NCBI GenBank assembly: GCA_050951725.1
Contig: JBMNJO010000001.1
Location: 496,001 to 560,000 of the forward strand
Reading direction: 5' to 3'
Origin: DTU052 sp050951725
GTDB lineage: Bacteria > Bacillota > Syntrophomonadia > Syntrophomonadales > DTU052
Length of the DNA: 64,000 nt
Shown here: piece after piece, positions 1-6,725 of the stretch
How positions within the stretch are numbered: position 1 is the stretch's first letter
Layout of the letters: the number at the start of each line of letters is the position of its first letter
The notes under the pieces: generated by a model
Told to the model about the DNA's origin: nothing
Seen by the model: only the letters and a program-made list of their open reading frames with translations
The model's database searches: none
Made by a program: the position numbers and the translations under genes

Positions 1-166
1 TTTCCATTGCCTTGGTGCGGGCGTCCTGGAACTTCTGCAAAAGGGCTACGGCGTCGGCATCTCTCATAACCTTTGACTGGCTCTCCTGAAAACTTTGATA
101 CTCTTCACATTCAGATATGGTAGTACCCAAATGAAAGGCCATACTAATAATCTCTGCACGATCCAT
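1..166 (-). CDS. YlbF/YmcA family protein (5' part only)
   Basis: This is the N-terminal 55 codons of a gene that runs off the left edge of the window. The translation begins MDRAEIISMAFHLGTTISEC and continues as a charged helical sequence (EYQSFQESQSKVMRDADAVA), which resembles the all-helical YlbF/YmcA (Com_YlbF) family. In Bacillus subtilis these proteins form a complex that acts on RNase Y-dependent mRNA processing, competence and sporulation. In B. subtilis ymcA lies directly downstream of miaB, and the same arrangement is seen here. The ATG at 166-164 follows an AGGAGG about 10 bases upstream. The family call rests on the N-terminus and synteny only. Confidence 0.7.
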   Translation of the reverse strand, partial: MDRAEIISMAFHLGTTISECEEYQSFQESQSKVMRDADAVALLQKFQDARTKAME

Positions 167-188
167 AAATCATTTACCTCCTTAGTTA

Positions 189-1553
189 CTATTTCTCTAC
201 GTTCAGTCCTTTTCCTTCCACCAATTCTCCTGACAGATTAAAGGTCCTGGCATTCGTTATCCTGACCGCCGCGAGTTTACCCCTGATAGCTTCAGGTCCA
301 TCGAAGATCACTATCCGGTTAGTACGGGTACGGCCGGTCATTTTTTCAGGATTAGTCTTGCTCTTACCCTCCACCAGGACCTCCTCGACTTGGCCCTCAA
401 ACTTCCGGTTGGTCTCCAGGGCCTGTTCATACTGCACTTCATTCAAACGCAGCAGGCGGCGGTGCTTGATATCCCGGGGAACTTCATTGGGCATGCAGCA
501 GGCTTTGGTTCCGGTTCGTGGTGAGTACATGAAGGTAAAGGACGCATCGAACCCGACTTTTTTTACCGCTTCCAGGGTCTGTTCAAAATCCTCTTCTTCC
601 TCCCCGGGGAAGCCTACGATCAGGTCAGAGGTAATAGCCACTCCCGGGATCTTTTCTCTCATGGACTGAGCCAGCTCGAAATAATACTCCCTGGTATAGC
701 CGCGGTTCATCAGTTTCAGGATTTTGTTGCTCCCCGATTGAATCGGGGCATGTACATGTTCACAAACCCGGTTAAGACTGCCGATAGCGTCAATCAGCTT
801 TGGAGTCATATCGCGGGGATGGGAGGTAGTAAACCGCAGACGCCACAGGCCATCAACCTCGTTAACCATGGCTAGAAGATCGGCGAAATCAACCTTCTGA
901 CTCAGACCCCGGCCATAGGAATTAACGTTTTGGCCTAACAGGGTGATCTCTCGTACACCCTGATCCACCAGTCCTCGAATTTCATTCAGTATATGCTCTG
1001 GAGTCCGACTCCGCTCATGACCCCGGGTATAAGGGACGATACAGTATGAACAGTAGTTGTTACAGCCGTACATTATGGTGACGAAGGCACTGATACCATC
1101 TGCACGTCTGCTTGGCAGGTCCTCCACCACCTCCCCCGCTTTGTCCCATACCTCAAAATGCGGAGATTTACCGGTAATACCCCGTCCTAAAAGATCCGGC
1201 AGTTCATGAATGTTATGGGTTCCAAATACTAGATCAACTCCCAGTTTCTTGAGCTTGGCCCGGACATCAGCCAGCTGTGCCATACAGCCACCGAGGGCCA
1301 CTTTCATATGCGGGCGCTCAGCCTTAAGCCGCTTGATCTGTCCCAGTTTGCCATATACCTTGTTTTCTGCCGAGTGACGGACACTACAGGTATTAAGGAC
1401 CACCAGGTCGGCCTCTTCCAGAGAAGTAGCCTCTTGAAGGCCGGATTGTTCCAGTAAACCGGCAATGATCTCGGAATCCCGCTCGTTCATCTGGCAGCCA
1501 TAGGTTAATATATGATATTTTTTTCTTTCATCATTCGGTACCGTTTCTATCAT
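189..1553 (-). CDS. miaB: tRNA-2-methylthio-N6-dimethylallyladenosine synthase MiaB
   Basis: This is a radical SAM methylthiotransferase that adds the 2-methylthio group to i6A37 of tRNAs. The N-terminal UPF0004 domain carries the three auxiliary-cluster cysteines in YGCQMN (Cys20), NTCSVR and GGCMAQ. The radical SAM domain has the motif CNNYCSYC followed by IVPYTRGHERSR, and a C-terminal TRAM domain follows. Length, about 454 residues, is normal. The open frame extends upstream to 1616, but the conserved sequence begins near MIETVPNDERKKYHI, so the ATG at 1553 or the adjacent TTG at 1556 is the likely start; an AAGAGGTG lies 10-13 bases upstream. The gene has its own promoter and a leader hairpin. 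A paralogous family member, RimO, is encoded at 20880-22208. Confidence 0.95.
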   Translation of the reverse strand: MIETVPNDERKKYHILTYGCQMNERDSEIIAGLLEQSGLQEATSLEEADLVVLNTCSVRHSAENKVYGKLGQIKRLKAERPHMKVALGGCMAQLADVRAKLKKLGVDLVFGTHNIHELPDLLGRGITGKSPHFEVWDKAGEVVEDLPSRRADGISAFVTIMYGCNNYCSYCIVPYTRGHERSRTPEHILNEIRGLVDQGVREITLLGQNVNSYGRGLSQKVDFADLLAMVNEVDGLWRLRFTTSHPRDMTPKLIDAIGSLNRVCEHVHAPIQSGSNKILKLMNRGYTREYYFELAQSMREKIPGVAITSDLIVGFPGEEEEDFEQTLEAVKKVGFDASFTFMYSPRTGTKACCMPNEVPRDIKHRRLLRLNEVQYEQALETNRKFEGQVEEVLVEGKSKTNPEKMTGRTRTNRIVIFDGPEAIRGKLAAVRITNARTFNLSGELVEGKGLNVEK

Positions 1554-1588
1554 CAATACCAGTTTGCACCTCTTAATCCCATTTAAAT

Positions 1589-1613
1589 GCCTACAGTTTA
1601 GAAAACTGTAGGC
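1589..1613 (-). other. Perfect hairpin in miaB leader
   Basis: Eleven bases (1589-1599) pair perfectly with 1603-1613 around a three-base loop. The hairpin lies between the predicted miaB promoter and the ribosome binding site. No run of T follows, so it looks more like an mRNA-stabilising or regulatory 5' hairpin than a terminator. Confidence 0.5.
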
Positions 1614-1652
1614 CAATCACATTTAGCATTATGAATCAATCCGGTCCTTTGT

Positions 1653-1682
1653 ATTGTACACAATGCCAGTATAAAGATCCAA
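1653..1682 (-). promoter_or_regulatory. Predicted sigma-A promoter of miaB
   Basis: On the minus strand a -35 box TTGGAT is followed after 18 bases by the -10 box TACAAT. It is the best housekeeping-type promoter in the 210-base gap upstream of miaB. Confidence 0.5.
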
Positions 1683-1827
1683 AAATTTCATTGCAATTGT
1701 GTATGAATCAGCCTGGCAGAACTTTCGTCATGTGAGCCGCAGGTTAAGTTTCCATGAAATAGTCCGGCTACTCAAAGTAAAGTCAAAACTCTAATTAAAC
1801 AACGGAATAAATAATCATTTATTTGGA

Positions 1828-2715
1828 TTAAAGTCCTCGTAAATAATCAGGACGTAGGTATCTTGAATCCCCACGTTCAATTATGGCATTAATAACCGCC
1901 AGCAGGTTTTCTTTATCCTCAGGAAGCCGGCCTTTGATGGGGAGGTAATTGGAGGCGTGGTTACTGCGAAACTCGCATCCCGAGAGCTCCAATCCCTGAA
2001 CTAACACCTTCATCTCCTCCAGGATCTCAAAGGCATCCGGCAGTTCAAACTCCCCTTTTTCCGATCTGCGGTGGAGGGGTGTTCCCGGAACCAGCATCAG
2101 AGTCAGAGCTGCCAGGTAATGGGGATCCATCTCATTACATATCCGGGCTGTATTCCGGGCATGTTCAATTGATCTTTCTCCCCGGCCCGCCAAACCCAAT
2201 AAGACGATTGCTGACAGCTCTATTCCCGAGCTTACAATCTTCTTGCCGGCCTGGGACATGCCCTCATAATCGACTCCTTTTCTGATGTCCTTTAACAGTT
2301 GGGGATCACCAGTTTCAACCCCCAGGTATGCGATAGTCAGACCAGCAGCCTTCAAAGCGGTTAGCTCTGACATCTCTTTGGCCAATATACTGTCCGGACC
2401 CGCATAGATCCCGACATGGTACAGGCTGGGAAAGGTCCGGTACAAGGTTCCCAGGATCTCCAGGAGGTCTTCACACGGCATCGCCAGGGCGTCGCCATCG
2501 GCCAGGAAAACTTTGCCTAAATCTCCGTAGTATATCTTGGCCATGCGGATATCGGCTTTGATCTCGTCCAGGGTCCGGATTCGGTATTTCTTGTCTTTGT
2601 ACATAGCACAAAAGGTACAGCGGTTATGAGAACAACCTACCGTACACTGCAGTATATAACTTCTGGCTTCACTGGGCGGTCTGAATACATTGCCTTCATA
2701 TCTCAATCGTCTCAC
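1828..2715 (-). CDS. Radical SAM protein with GCSHNRCTFC motif
   Basis: This 295-residue radical SAM enzyme has its cluster cysteines in CTVGCSHNRCTFCAMYKDKK (residues 24-43). The last three cysteines are spaced C-x4-C-x2-C rather than the classical C-x3-C-x2-C, a pattern I recall from a widespread clostridial family of unassigned function. The body has typical radical SAM strand motifs such as LADGDALAMPCEDL, and GVETGDPQLLKDIRKGV in the position of the SAM-contacting GxETG-type segment. No second cysteine cluster or B12-binding domain is apparent. It lies 95 bases downstream of feoA and may be read from the fur-feo transcript or from its own promoter. The substrate cannot be stated. Confidence 0.8.
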   Translation of the reverse strand: MRRLRYEGNVFRPPSEARSYILQCTVGCSHNRCTFCAMYKDKKYRIRTLDEIKADIRMAKIYYGDLGKVFLADGDALAMPCEDLLEILGTLYRTFPSLYHVGIYAGPDSILAKEMSELTALKAAGLTIAYLGVETGDPQLLKDIRKGVDYEGMSQAGKKIVSSGIELSAIVLLGLAGRGERSIEHARNTARICNEMDPHYLAALTLMLVPGTPLHRRSEKGEFELPDAFEILEEMKVLVQGLELSGCEFRSNHASNYLPIKGRLPEDKENLLAVINAIIERGDSRYLRPDYLRGL

Positions 2716-2810
2716 CCCACTTTACTTACTATAATAGTTTACAGGTATCCGCCCCCCGGTACAAGTAACCCCGTTCATCAAGTGTGCCGGGCATTGTGGT
2801 TCCACTGCCG

Positions 2811-3092
2811 TTATAACTGATCTGCAACCGGCATCTCTTCAACCCTAATTCTCTGAGCCAGGCTATGTCCGATGGCCACCGGGCCACCGTCCACCCGCAC
2901 TACAATTGGTCCCCGGAACGGGTGAGAGTTCATAACCTCCACCTCAACCCCGGGGCCAATGCCCAGGTTTATCAATCGACCCATACTATGGCGACCCTGA
3001 GGCAATTCTATTATCCTAACCCTCTTTCCAGCTTGCACCCCGGCCAGGTTAGTTGACTTACGTGGTTCAACCGTGGAAAGTTTGTTCTGCAT
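2811..3092 (-). CDS. feoA: Ferrous iron transport protein A (FeoA)
   Basis: This 93-residue SH3-like protein has the FeoA core (RVRIIELPQGRHSMGRLINL, then PGVEVEVMNSHPFRGPIVVR and a hydrophobic GPVAIGHSLAQRI close). FeoA proteins are small cytosolic accessories of the FeoB ferrous iron transporter. The gene starts 16 bases downstream of the feoB stop and is evidently co-transcribed. About 20 N-terminal residues precede the core; an internal start is possible but no clearly better one is seen. Confidence 0.9.
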   Translation of the reverse strand: MQNKLSTVEPRKSTNLAGVQAGKRVRIIELPQGRHSMGRLINLGIGPGVEVEVMNSHPFRGPIVVRVDGGPVAIGHSLAQRIRVEEMPVADQL

Positions 3093-3108
3093 TGTCTTCT
3101 CCCCCTAT

Positions 3109-4869
3109 TCATGGCATTAACAGATTTAATCCTATACCGATTGAAAATGAAACCAGGAAACCCAGGCTAACGATTTTAAGCAGGGCCTTTATCCCCAGTT
3201 CTTTAACCGTCATCACCATAACCGGCAGGCAGGGTACCGACAAAGCAATCATGGAGATGGCGATCGTGGCTTCCCGGGGATCAAGACTCAGGTTAAGCAG
3301 GATCAGAGGTGCAAGGTACCTTTGAATTATTGTTACCAGTACACCAACCACTGCTTCTGGAGGGATCCCAAACAACCAACTGGTGATCGGTTCCAGGTGA
3401 TGAAGCCGGTTTAGGACCCCACTGTCTATAATGATGCGTACTCCAACACTCATGACCAGCAATAACGGCAGGACTTCAGTAAAAAAGCCCTGGAAACGCA
3501 GTTTTATCTTGGTTAGTATATTCTGGGTCTGAGGCATACGCAGGGATGGGAGTTCATAAATCGGTTCCTCTTCCTCCCCGTAGATCTTCTTCAGCACCCA
3601 GCCTAATAAAAGAAATACCACTGTCATGGTAAGCACGATTACGGGCGTATAGGCATCAAGGGCCACAATAGTGGAAGCCAGCATCCCGATCGTTCCCGCA
3701 CAGGGGATAACTATTGAGAGCAGGGTTATTATAATAAACCGCTGCCCTATGCTGGGGAGTATCCTGGTCGCAGTCACCGCTGGTGTCCGGCAGCCGAAAC
3801 CGAGTGACAGCGGAATGACTGCCTGGCCGGACACACCAAAGACCCGACCCACCCTATCCAGCATCACTGCATAACGCGGCAGCAGCCCGATGTCCTCAAT
3901 CAGCGACATCAGGAAAGAAACCATCAGCATAGCAGGCATAACCAGGCTGAATGGGATAAGAAGGCCTTCTGGAACCCCCTTGCTCAGTATGCTGTTCCAG
4001 AATCCCGGAGGTATTATGCTGGAAATAACCCGGGAGATAAAGCCCTGAACCGGCTCGAACAACTGGCTGACCAATCCCTCCCCCCAACCGACGAAGGTCA
4101 ATAGGGCGCCAAAGCCGATTAAAGCCAGGCCAAGCAAGACCAGAGTACCCCAGAAGGTATTATCCAGGAACCACTCCAGCCTTTCCAGTTTCTTAATTCG
4201 CCGGTCTGAACGGAGCAGGACCTGTTCCGCAAGATTACGAGCCTGCTGATAACGGTTGAAAACCGCCTGTTCAGAACAATTACCTGTTTGCTTATCATCA
4301 AAACAGCGAAAGCAGTCACCATCACAGCCGCAGGCCGGGGTATCGGCAACTAAGACCACCCTCTGTCTGGTTCTATCCGAGGAGTCAGGTCTCTTTGACA
4401 GTATCTCCAACAGTTTCGGCATGCCTTCTCCGGTGTGGGCAGAAAACTCTATTACCGGGCATCCAAGGGACCGGGAAAGTTTTTGTTGATCGATCTCCAG
4501 GTGATTGTTCCTGGCCACCTCGATCTGGTTCAGGAGCACAATAATCGGAAGACCCAATTCTATTAATTCCAGAGTCAGGGCCAGGTTGCGGCCCAGCTTA
4601 TTGGCATCGACTACATTTATTATCAGGTCATAATCCTGTTTTCTCATTATGATCTCCCGGGTAACACCAGCCGGTCCCTCTGCCAAGGCGAGGGAGTAGA
4701 TACCTGGGGTATCCACCAGTTCAATTTGAACACCGCTCATGTTTATCTTGCCCCGTGTGGTCTCCAGGGAGGTCCCTGAATAATTGGAAACCATAGTATC
4801 AATCCCAGTAAGCTTGCTGAATACCTGGCTTTTACCTGAGTTGGGTTGTCCTACCAGAACAATGGTCAT
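3109..4869 (-). CDS. feoB: Ferrous iron transport protein B (FeoB)
   Basis: FeoB imports Fe2+ across the cytoplasmic membrane through a helical pore coupled to an N-terminal G domain. G1 is GQPNSGKS (residues 7-14) and G3 is DTPG (53-56). The G4 position reads NQIE (114-117) instead of the usual NxxD. Between the G domain and the membrane part lies a cysteine-rich segment with Cys180, 182, 186, 189 and 198. About eight membrane segments follow from residue 235, including the gate-like stretch GFGCRTPAVTATRIL. At 586 residues it is shorter than the Escherichia coli protein (773). It sits five bases after fur and before feoA, behind a Fur box, so iron-dependent repression of the cluster is expected. 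Confidence 0.92.
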   Translation of the reverse strand: MTIVLVGQPNSGKSQVFSKLTGIDTMVSNYSGTSLETTRGKINMSGVQIELVDTPGIYSLALAEGPAGVTREIIMRKQDYDLIINVVDANKLGRNLALTLELIELGLPIIVLLNQIEVARNNHLEIDQQKLSRSLGCPVIEFSAHTGEGMPKLLEILSKRPDSSDRTRQRVVLVADTPACGCDGDCFRCFDDKQTGNCSEQAVFNRYQQARNLAEQVLLRSDRRIKKLERLEWFLDNTFWGTLVLLGLALIGFGALLTFVGWGEGLVSQLFEPVQGFISRVISSIIPPGFWNSILSKGVPEGLLIPFSLVMPAMLMVSFLMSLIEDIGLLPRYAVMLDRVGRVFGVSGQAVIPLSLGFGCRTPAVTATRILPSIGQRFIIITLLSIVIPCAGTIGMLASTIVALDAYTPVIVLTMTVVFLLLGWVLKKIYGEEEEPIYELPSLRMPQTQNILTKIKLRFQGFFTEVLPLLLVMSVGVRIIIDSGVLNRLHHLEPITSWLFGIPPEAVVGVLVTIIQRYLAPLILLNLSLDPREATIAISMIALSVPCLPVMVMTVKELGIKALLKIVSLGFLVSFSIGIGLNLLMP

Positions 4870-4874
4870 GTTAT

Positions 4875-5321
4875 TTACCTCTTCTCTGGAGAATCGTCTT
4901 TATGGTGGCAGCCGGGACATAAACCGTAGAGTTGCAGGTTATGGTCGGTAATCTGAAAGCCCCGGCGTTCCAACTCAGCTTCCAGAATATTTAGAAGATC
5001 CTCCTCCACCTCAATAATCGCCCCACATTCACTGCACAGGAAATGATGGTGAAAATGTCCATCGTCCTCACAGAACTCATACCGGTACTTGCCCTCATCA
5101 AAGACATTCTTGTGAACGATATCCAGCCGATCAAGTAGCTCGAGCGTTCTATACACCGTGGCTATCCCGATTTTGGGGTTAATTTTCTTAACCTCGTTAT
5201 ATATATCCTCGGCTGTCATGTGCGCCCCGCGGGTCTGTTCCAATACCTCCAGGACCGCTTTGCGCTGAGGGGTAATCTTATACTGATGTCGGTTAAGTAT
5301 TCGGCAGTAAGATTCCGTCAT
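4875..5321 (-). CDS. fur: Fur family metal-responsive repressor
   Basis: This 148-residue protein has the Fur winged helix (HQYKITPQRKAVLEVLEQ, then IGIATVYRTLELLDRL at about 51-66) and a dimerisation/metal-binding half with HFHHHF, two CxxC pairs (Cys96/Cys99 and Cys135/Cys138) and a terminal HH. These are the regulatory and structural metal sites of the family. The ATG at 5321 follows TAGGAG nine bases upstream. The gene heads the feoB-feoA cluster and is preceded by a Fur-box-like operator, so it is most likely an iron-sensing Fur that represses itself and iron uptake. A Zur or PerR role is less likely given the neighbours. Confidence 0.88.
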   Translation of the reverse strand: MTESYCRILNRHQYKITPQRKAVLEVLEQTRGAHMTAEDIYNEVKKINPKIGIATVYRTLELLDRLDIVHKNVFDEGKYRYEFCEDDGHFHHHFLCSECGAIIEVEEDLLNILEAELERRGFQITDHNLQLYGLCPGCHHKDDSPEKR

Positions 5322-5339
5322 CGTTAAGCACTCCTAATT

Positions 5340-5358
5340 GATAATAATTATCATTCTC
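5340..5358 (-). promoter_or_regulatory. Fur box upstream of fur-feoB-feoA
   Basis: GATAATAATTATCATTCTC matches the classical 19-bp Fur box GATAATGATAATCATTATC at 16 positions. It lies just downstream of the predicted -10 box, where bound Fur would block transcription initiation. Confidence 0.75.
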
Positions 5359-5365
5359 ATTTTTC

Positions 5366-5394
5366 ATTCTATCTTATATATAAGCTAATGTAAA
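5366..5394 (-). promoter_or_regulatory. Predicted sigma-A promoter of fur-feoBA
   Basis: The minus strand reads TTTACA (5394-5389), a 17-base spacer, then TAGAAT (5371-5366). The expected start point falls at about 5359, at the edge of the Fur box. Confidence 0.6.
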
Positions 5395-5652
5395 TGGCAC
5401 CGGACAGATTCTCTATTGATCTCATTTGGAAAGTTATACTAATGTTAATGCACAAATACTGGTCGCGTTACTTCTCGTCGCTGCACACCCTGTGCTTGTC
5501 TTACGACTTGATTTATAGTGTCCGCCGTGGAAACTCCTTTTTATTTACGAGACCCAGAATTCCGGTTCCAAAATAACCTGAATTCCTTTTAATAAATTGA
5601 CCGGTAAACACACAAAATACTACTGGTGCGCAGGCAAGAGGAGGAGTTTTTG

Positions 5653-5850
5653 ATGGGCCGAAAAAATCGCTCCGGACTCATGTCTGATGAACTTAAATGG
5701 GAGTTGGCCAAAGAACTGGGAGTTGATCACATCGTCGCCCGGGAAGGTTTTGGCGGCGTATCATCCCGTGACTGCGGTAACCTGGTTAAGTTGGCGATTA
5801 TGAAGGCTGAAGAGAGTCTCAGAAACGGCAGTCCAAAACCACAAGTCTAA
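5653..5850 (+). CDS. Alpha/beta-type small acid-soluble spore protein
   Basis: This small plus-strand gene encodes a 65-residue protein with the alpha/beta SASP signature: LKWELAKELGVDHIV, a central GFGGVSSRDCGN, and the DNA-binding helix NLVKLAIMKAEESL. These proteins coat spore DNA and are degraded by the Gpr protease on germination. The open frame continues nine codons upstream, but the ATG at 5653 has a GGAGG eight bases before it and matches the usual N-terminus. A sigma-G -10-like AATACTA occurs at 5617-5623, without a convincing -35 box. In the second conserved segment the usual TSREAG reads SSRDCG. The gene shows that the host forms endospores. Confidence 0.88.
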   Translation: MGRKNRSGLMSDELKWELAKELGVDHIVAREGFGGVSSRDCGNLVKLAIMKAEESLRNGSPKPQV

Positions 5851-5859
5851 CTGCGTACC

Positions 5860-5882
5860 CGCCAGGGATATTGTCCCTGGCG
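5860..5882 (+). terminator. Hairpin terminator after the SASP gene
   Basis: A nine-base-pair stem (CGCCAGGGA with TCCCTGGCG) encloses a five-base loop ten bases after the SASP stop codon. The following T content is modest, so termination is likely but not certain. Confidence 0.55.
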
Positions 5883-5936
5883 TTAACTATTCCTGTTTGT
5901 TATAATTAGTCAGAATACTCCAAGGGAGGTGAAATA

Positions 5937-6146
5937 ATGGTATCGAAAGACACCATAATTGGTGATGTCTTAAGGCAGATTCCGGGAGCCGCCCGCGTGT
6001 TCATGCAGCACGGCATCCAGTGTGTTGGGTGAGGCGGGGCTCTCTTTGAGACAGTTGAGCAGGGTGCTCAAATGCATGGAGTAAACGTTGATCGTCTGCT
6101 TACGGATTTAAGAACACTGGAGGAAAAGACCAAGGCCAAGTCCTGA
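5937..6146 (+). CDS. DUF1858-type small redox selenoprotein (in-frame UGA = Sec)
   Basis: The 69-codon frame opens with ATG at 5937 behind GGGAGGTG and ends with TGA at 6144-6146. Codon 32 (6030-6032) is TGA. On both sides the translation matches the DUF1858 / hybrid-cluster-protein-associated disulfide family: DTIIGDVLRQIPGAARVFMQ, HGIQCVG, then [TGA], then GGALFETVEQGAQMHGVNVD and RLLTDL. Family members carry C-x-x-C at this place, so here the second cysteine is replaced by UGA, giving Cys29-Val-Gly-Sec32. A perfect hairpin begins 22 bases after the UGA, as expected of a bacterial SECIS. The role is probably thiol/selenol redox chemistry in the cytosol; the partner is unknown. The alternative is a pseudogene or sequencing error (TGC to TGA). 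Gene finders would miss or split it. Confidence 0.78.
6055..6071 (+). promoter_or_regulatory. Candidate bacterial SECIS hairpin
   Basis: TTGAGCA (6055-6061) pairs perfectly with TGCTCAA (6065-6071) around a GGG loop. The loop lies 30-32 bases downstream of the in-frame UGA. Known bacterial SECIS elements are in-frame hairpins whose apical loop lies about 16-37 bases after the UGA and has a G among the first loop positions, so the placement fits. Confidence 0.65.
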
Positions 6147-6200
6147 TTACTTAACAAATGCAGAACAGCATGGTTTCCGGTAGCATACGAATTTAGAGTA

Positions 6201-6240
6201 AAAGTGGAGTCTGATGATAGGATTAGGACTCCACTTTTTT
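6201..6240 (+). terminator. Rho-independent terminator of the selenoprotein gene
   Basis: An 11-bp stem (6201-6211 with 6227-6237) ends in a run of T. It lies about 55 bases after the stop codon and overlaps the last codons of the convergent mgtC-like gene, so it may also serve that gene from the other side. Confidence 0.8.
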
Positions 6241-6693
6241 TGTAACTTGCTGTTGGGCTAACCTTCGCTTGAAAATCAAACCCTCAACCGCCTCCAAAGC
6301 CCAAAAGACAAGAACTACGAATCCAATAATAATGGCAGAACGCAACGAACCCAGACCTGACCCCAGAATCATTCCGATCAGGGCCGCCAGCAAAATGTTA
6401 GTTCCCATTGACATGGATTCGGACCGCTCATTGGTCAGCCAGAGGATACCGGAAGTCAGAAAGACCAGGGCCATAATTATCTGGGCACTAAGCCGTCCTG
6501 GATCAGCAAACCAGGGTTTGCCCAGGGTTACAAAGAAGTACTTTGAAATCAGTGTAATCAACGTCGAACCACAGCAGATAATAGCGAAGGTCCTAACACC
6601 TCCGGTCCTATTGCCGTATTGGTTAATATAGCCAACAAATCCTCCCGCAATCACGGACAGCACTAAGGGTAAAACATATCCTGAGGTGATCAA
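6223..6693 (-). CDS. MgtC/SapB family membrane protein
   Basis: This 156-residue protein has the MgtC/SapB membrane domain: about four hydrophobic helices, the internal segment GNRTGGVRTFAIICCGSTLI and the conserved DPGRLSAQIIMALVFLTSGI, where family members usually have DPxRxAAQVVxGIGFLGAG. MgtC-like proteins in pathogens affect Mg2+ homeostasis and ATP synthase, but the role in free-living anaerobes is unclear. It lacks the C-terminal ACT-like extension present in the second paralogue at 56945-57610. Its last codons lie inside a terminator shared with the convergent selenoprotein gene. Confidence 0.8.
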   Translation of the reverse strand: MITSGYVLPLVLSVIAGGFVGYINQYGNRTGGVRTFAIICCGSTLITLISKYFFVTLGKPWFADPGRLSAQIIMALVFLTSGILWLTNERSESMSMGTNILLAALIGMILGSGLGSLRSAIIIGFVVLVFWALEAVEGLIFKRRLAQQQVTKKVES

Positions 6694-6725
6694 TTTTCAC
6701 CAATCCTCTGTCTTCTGATGATTTT

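Noticed and set aside
5400..5640. Sigma-G promoter for the SASP gene
   Set aside because: A -10-like AATACTA exists at 5617-5623, but no -35 box is found at the right spacing.
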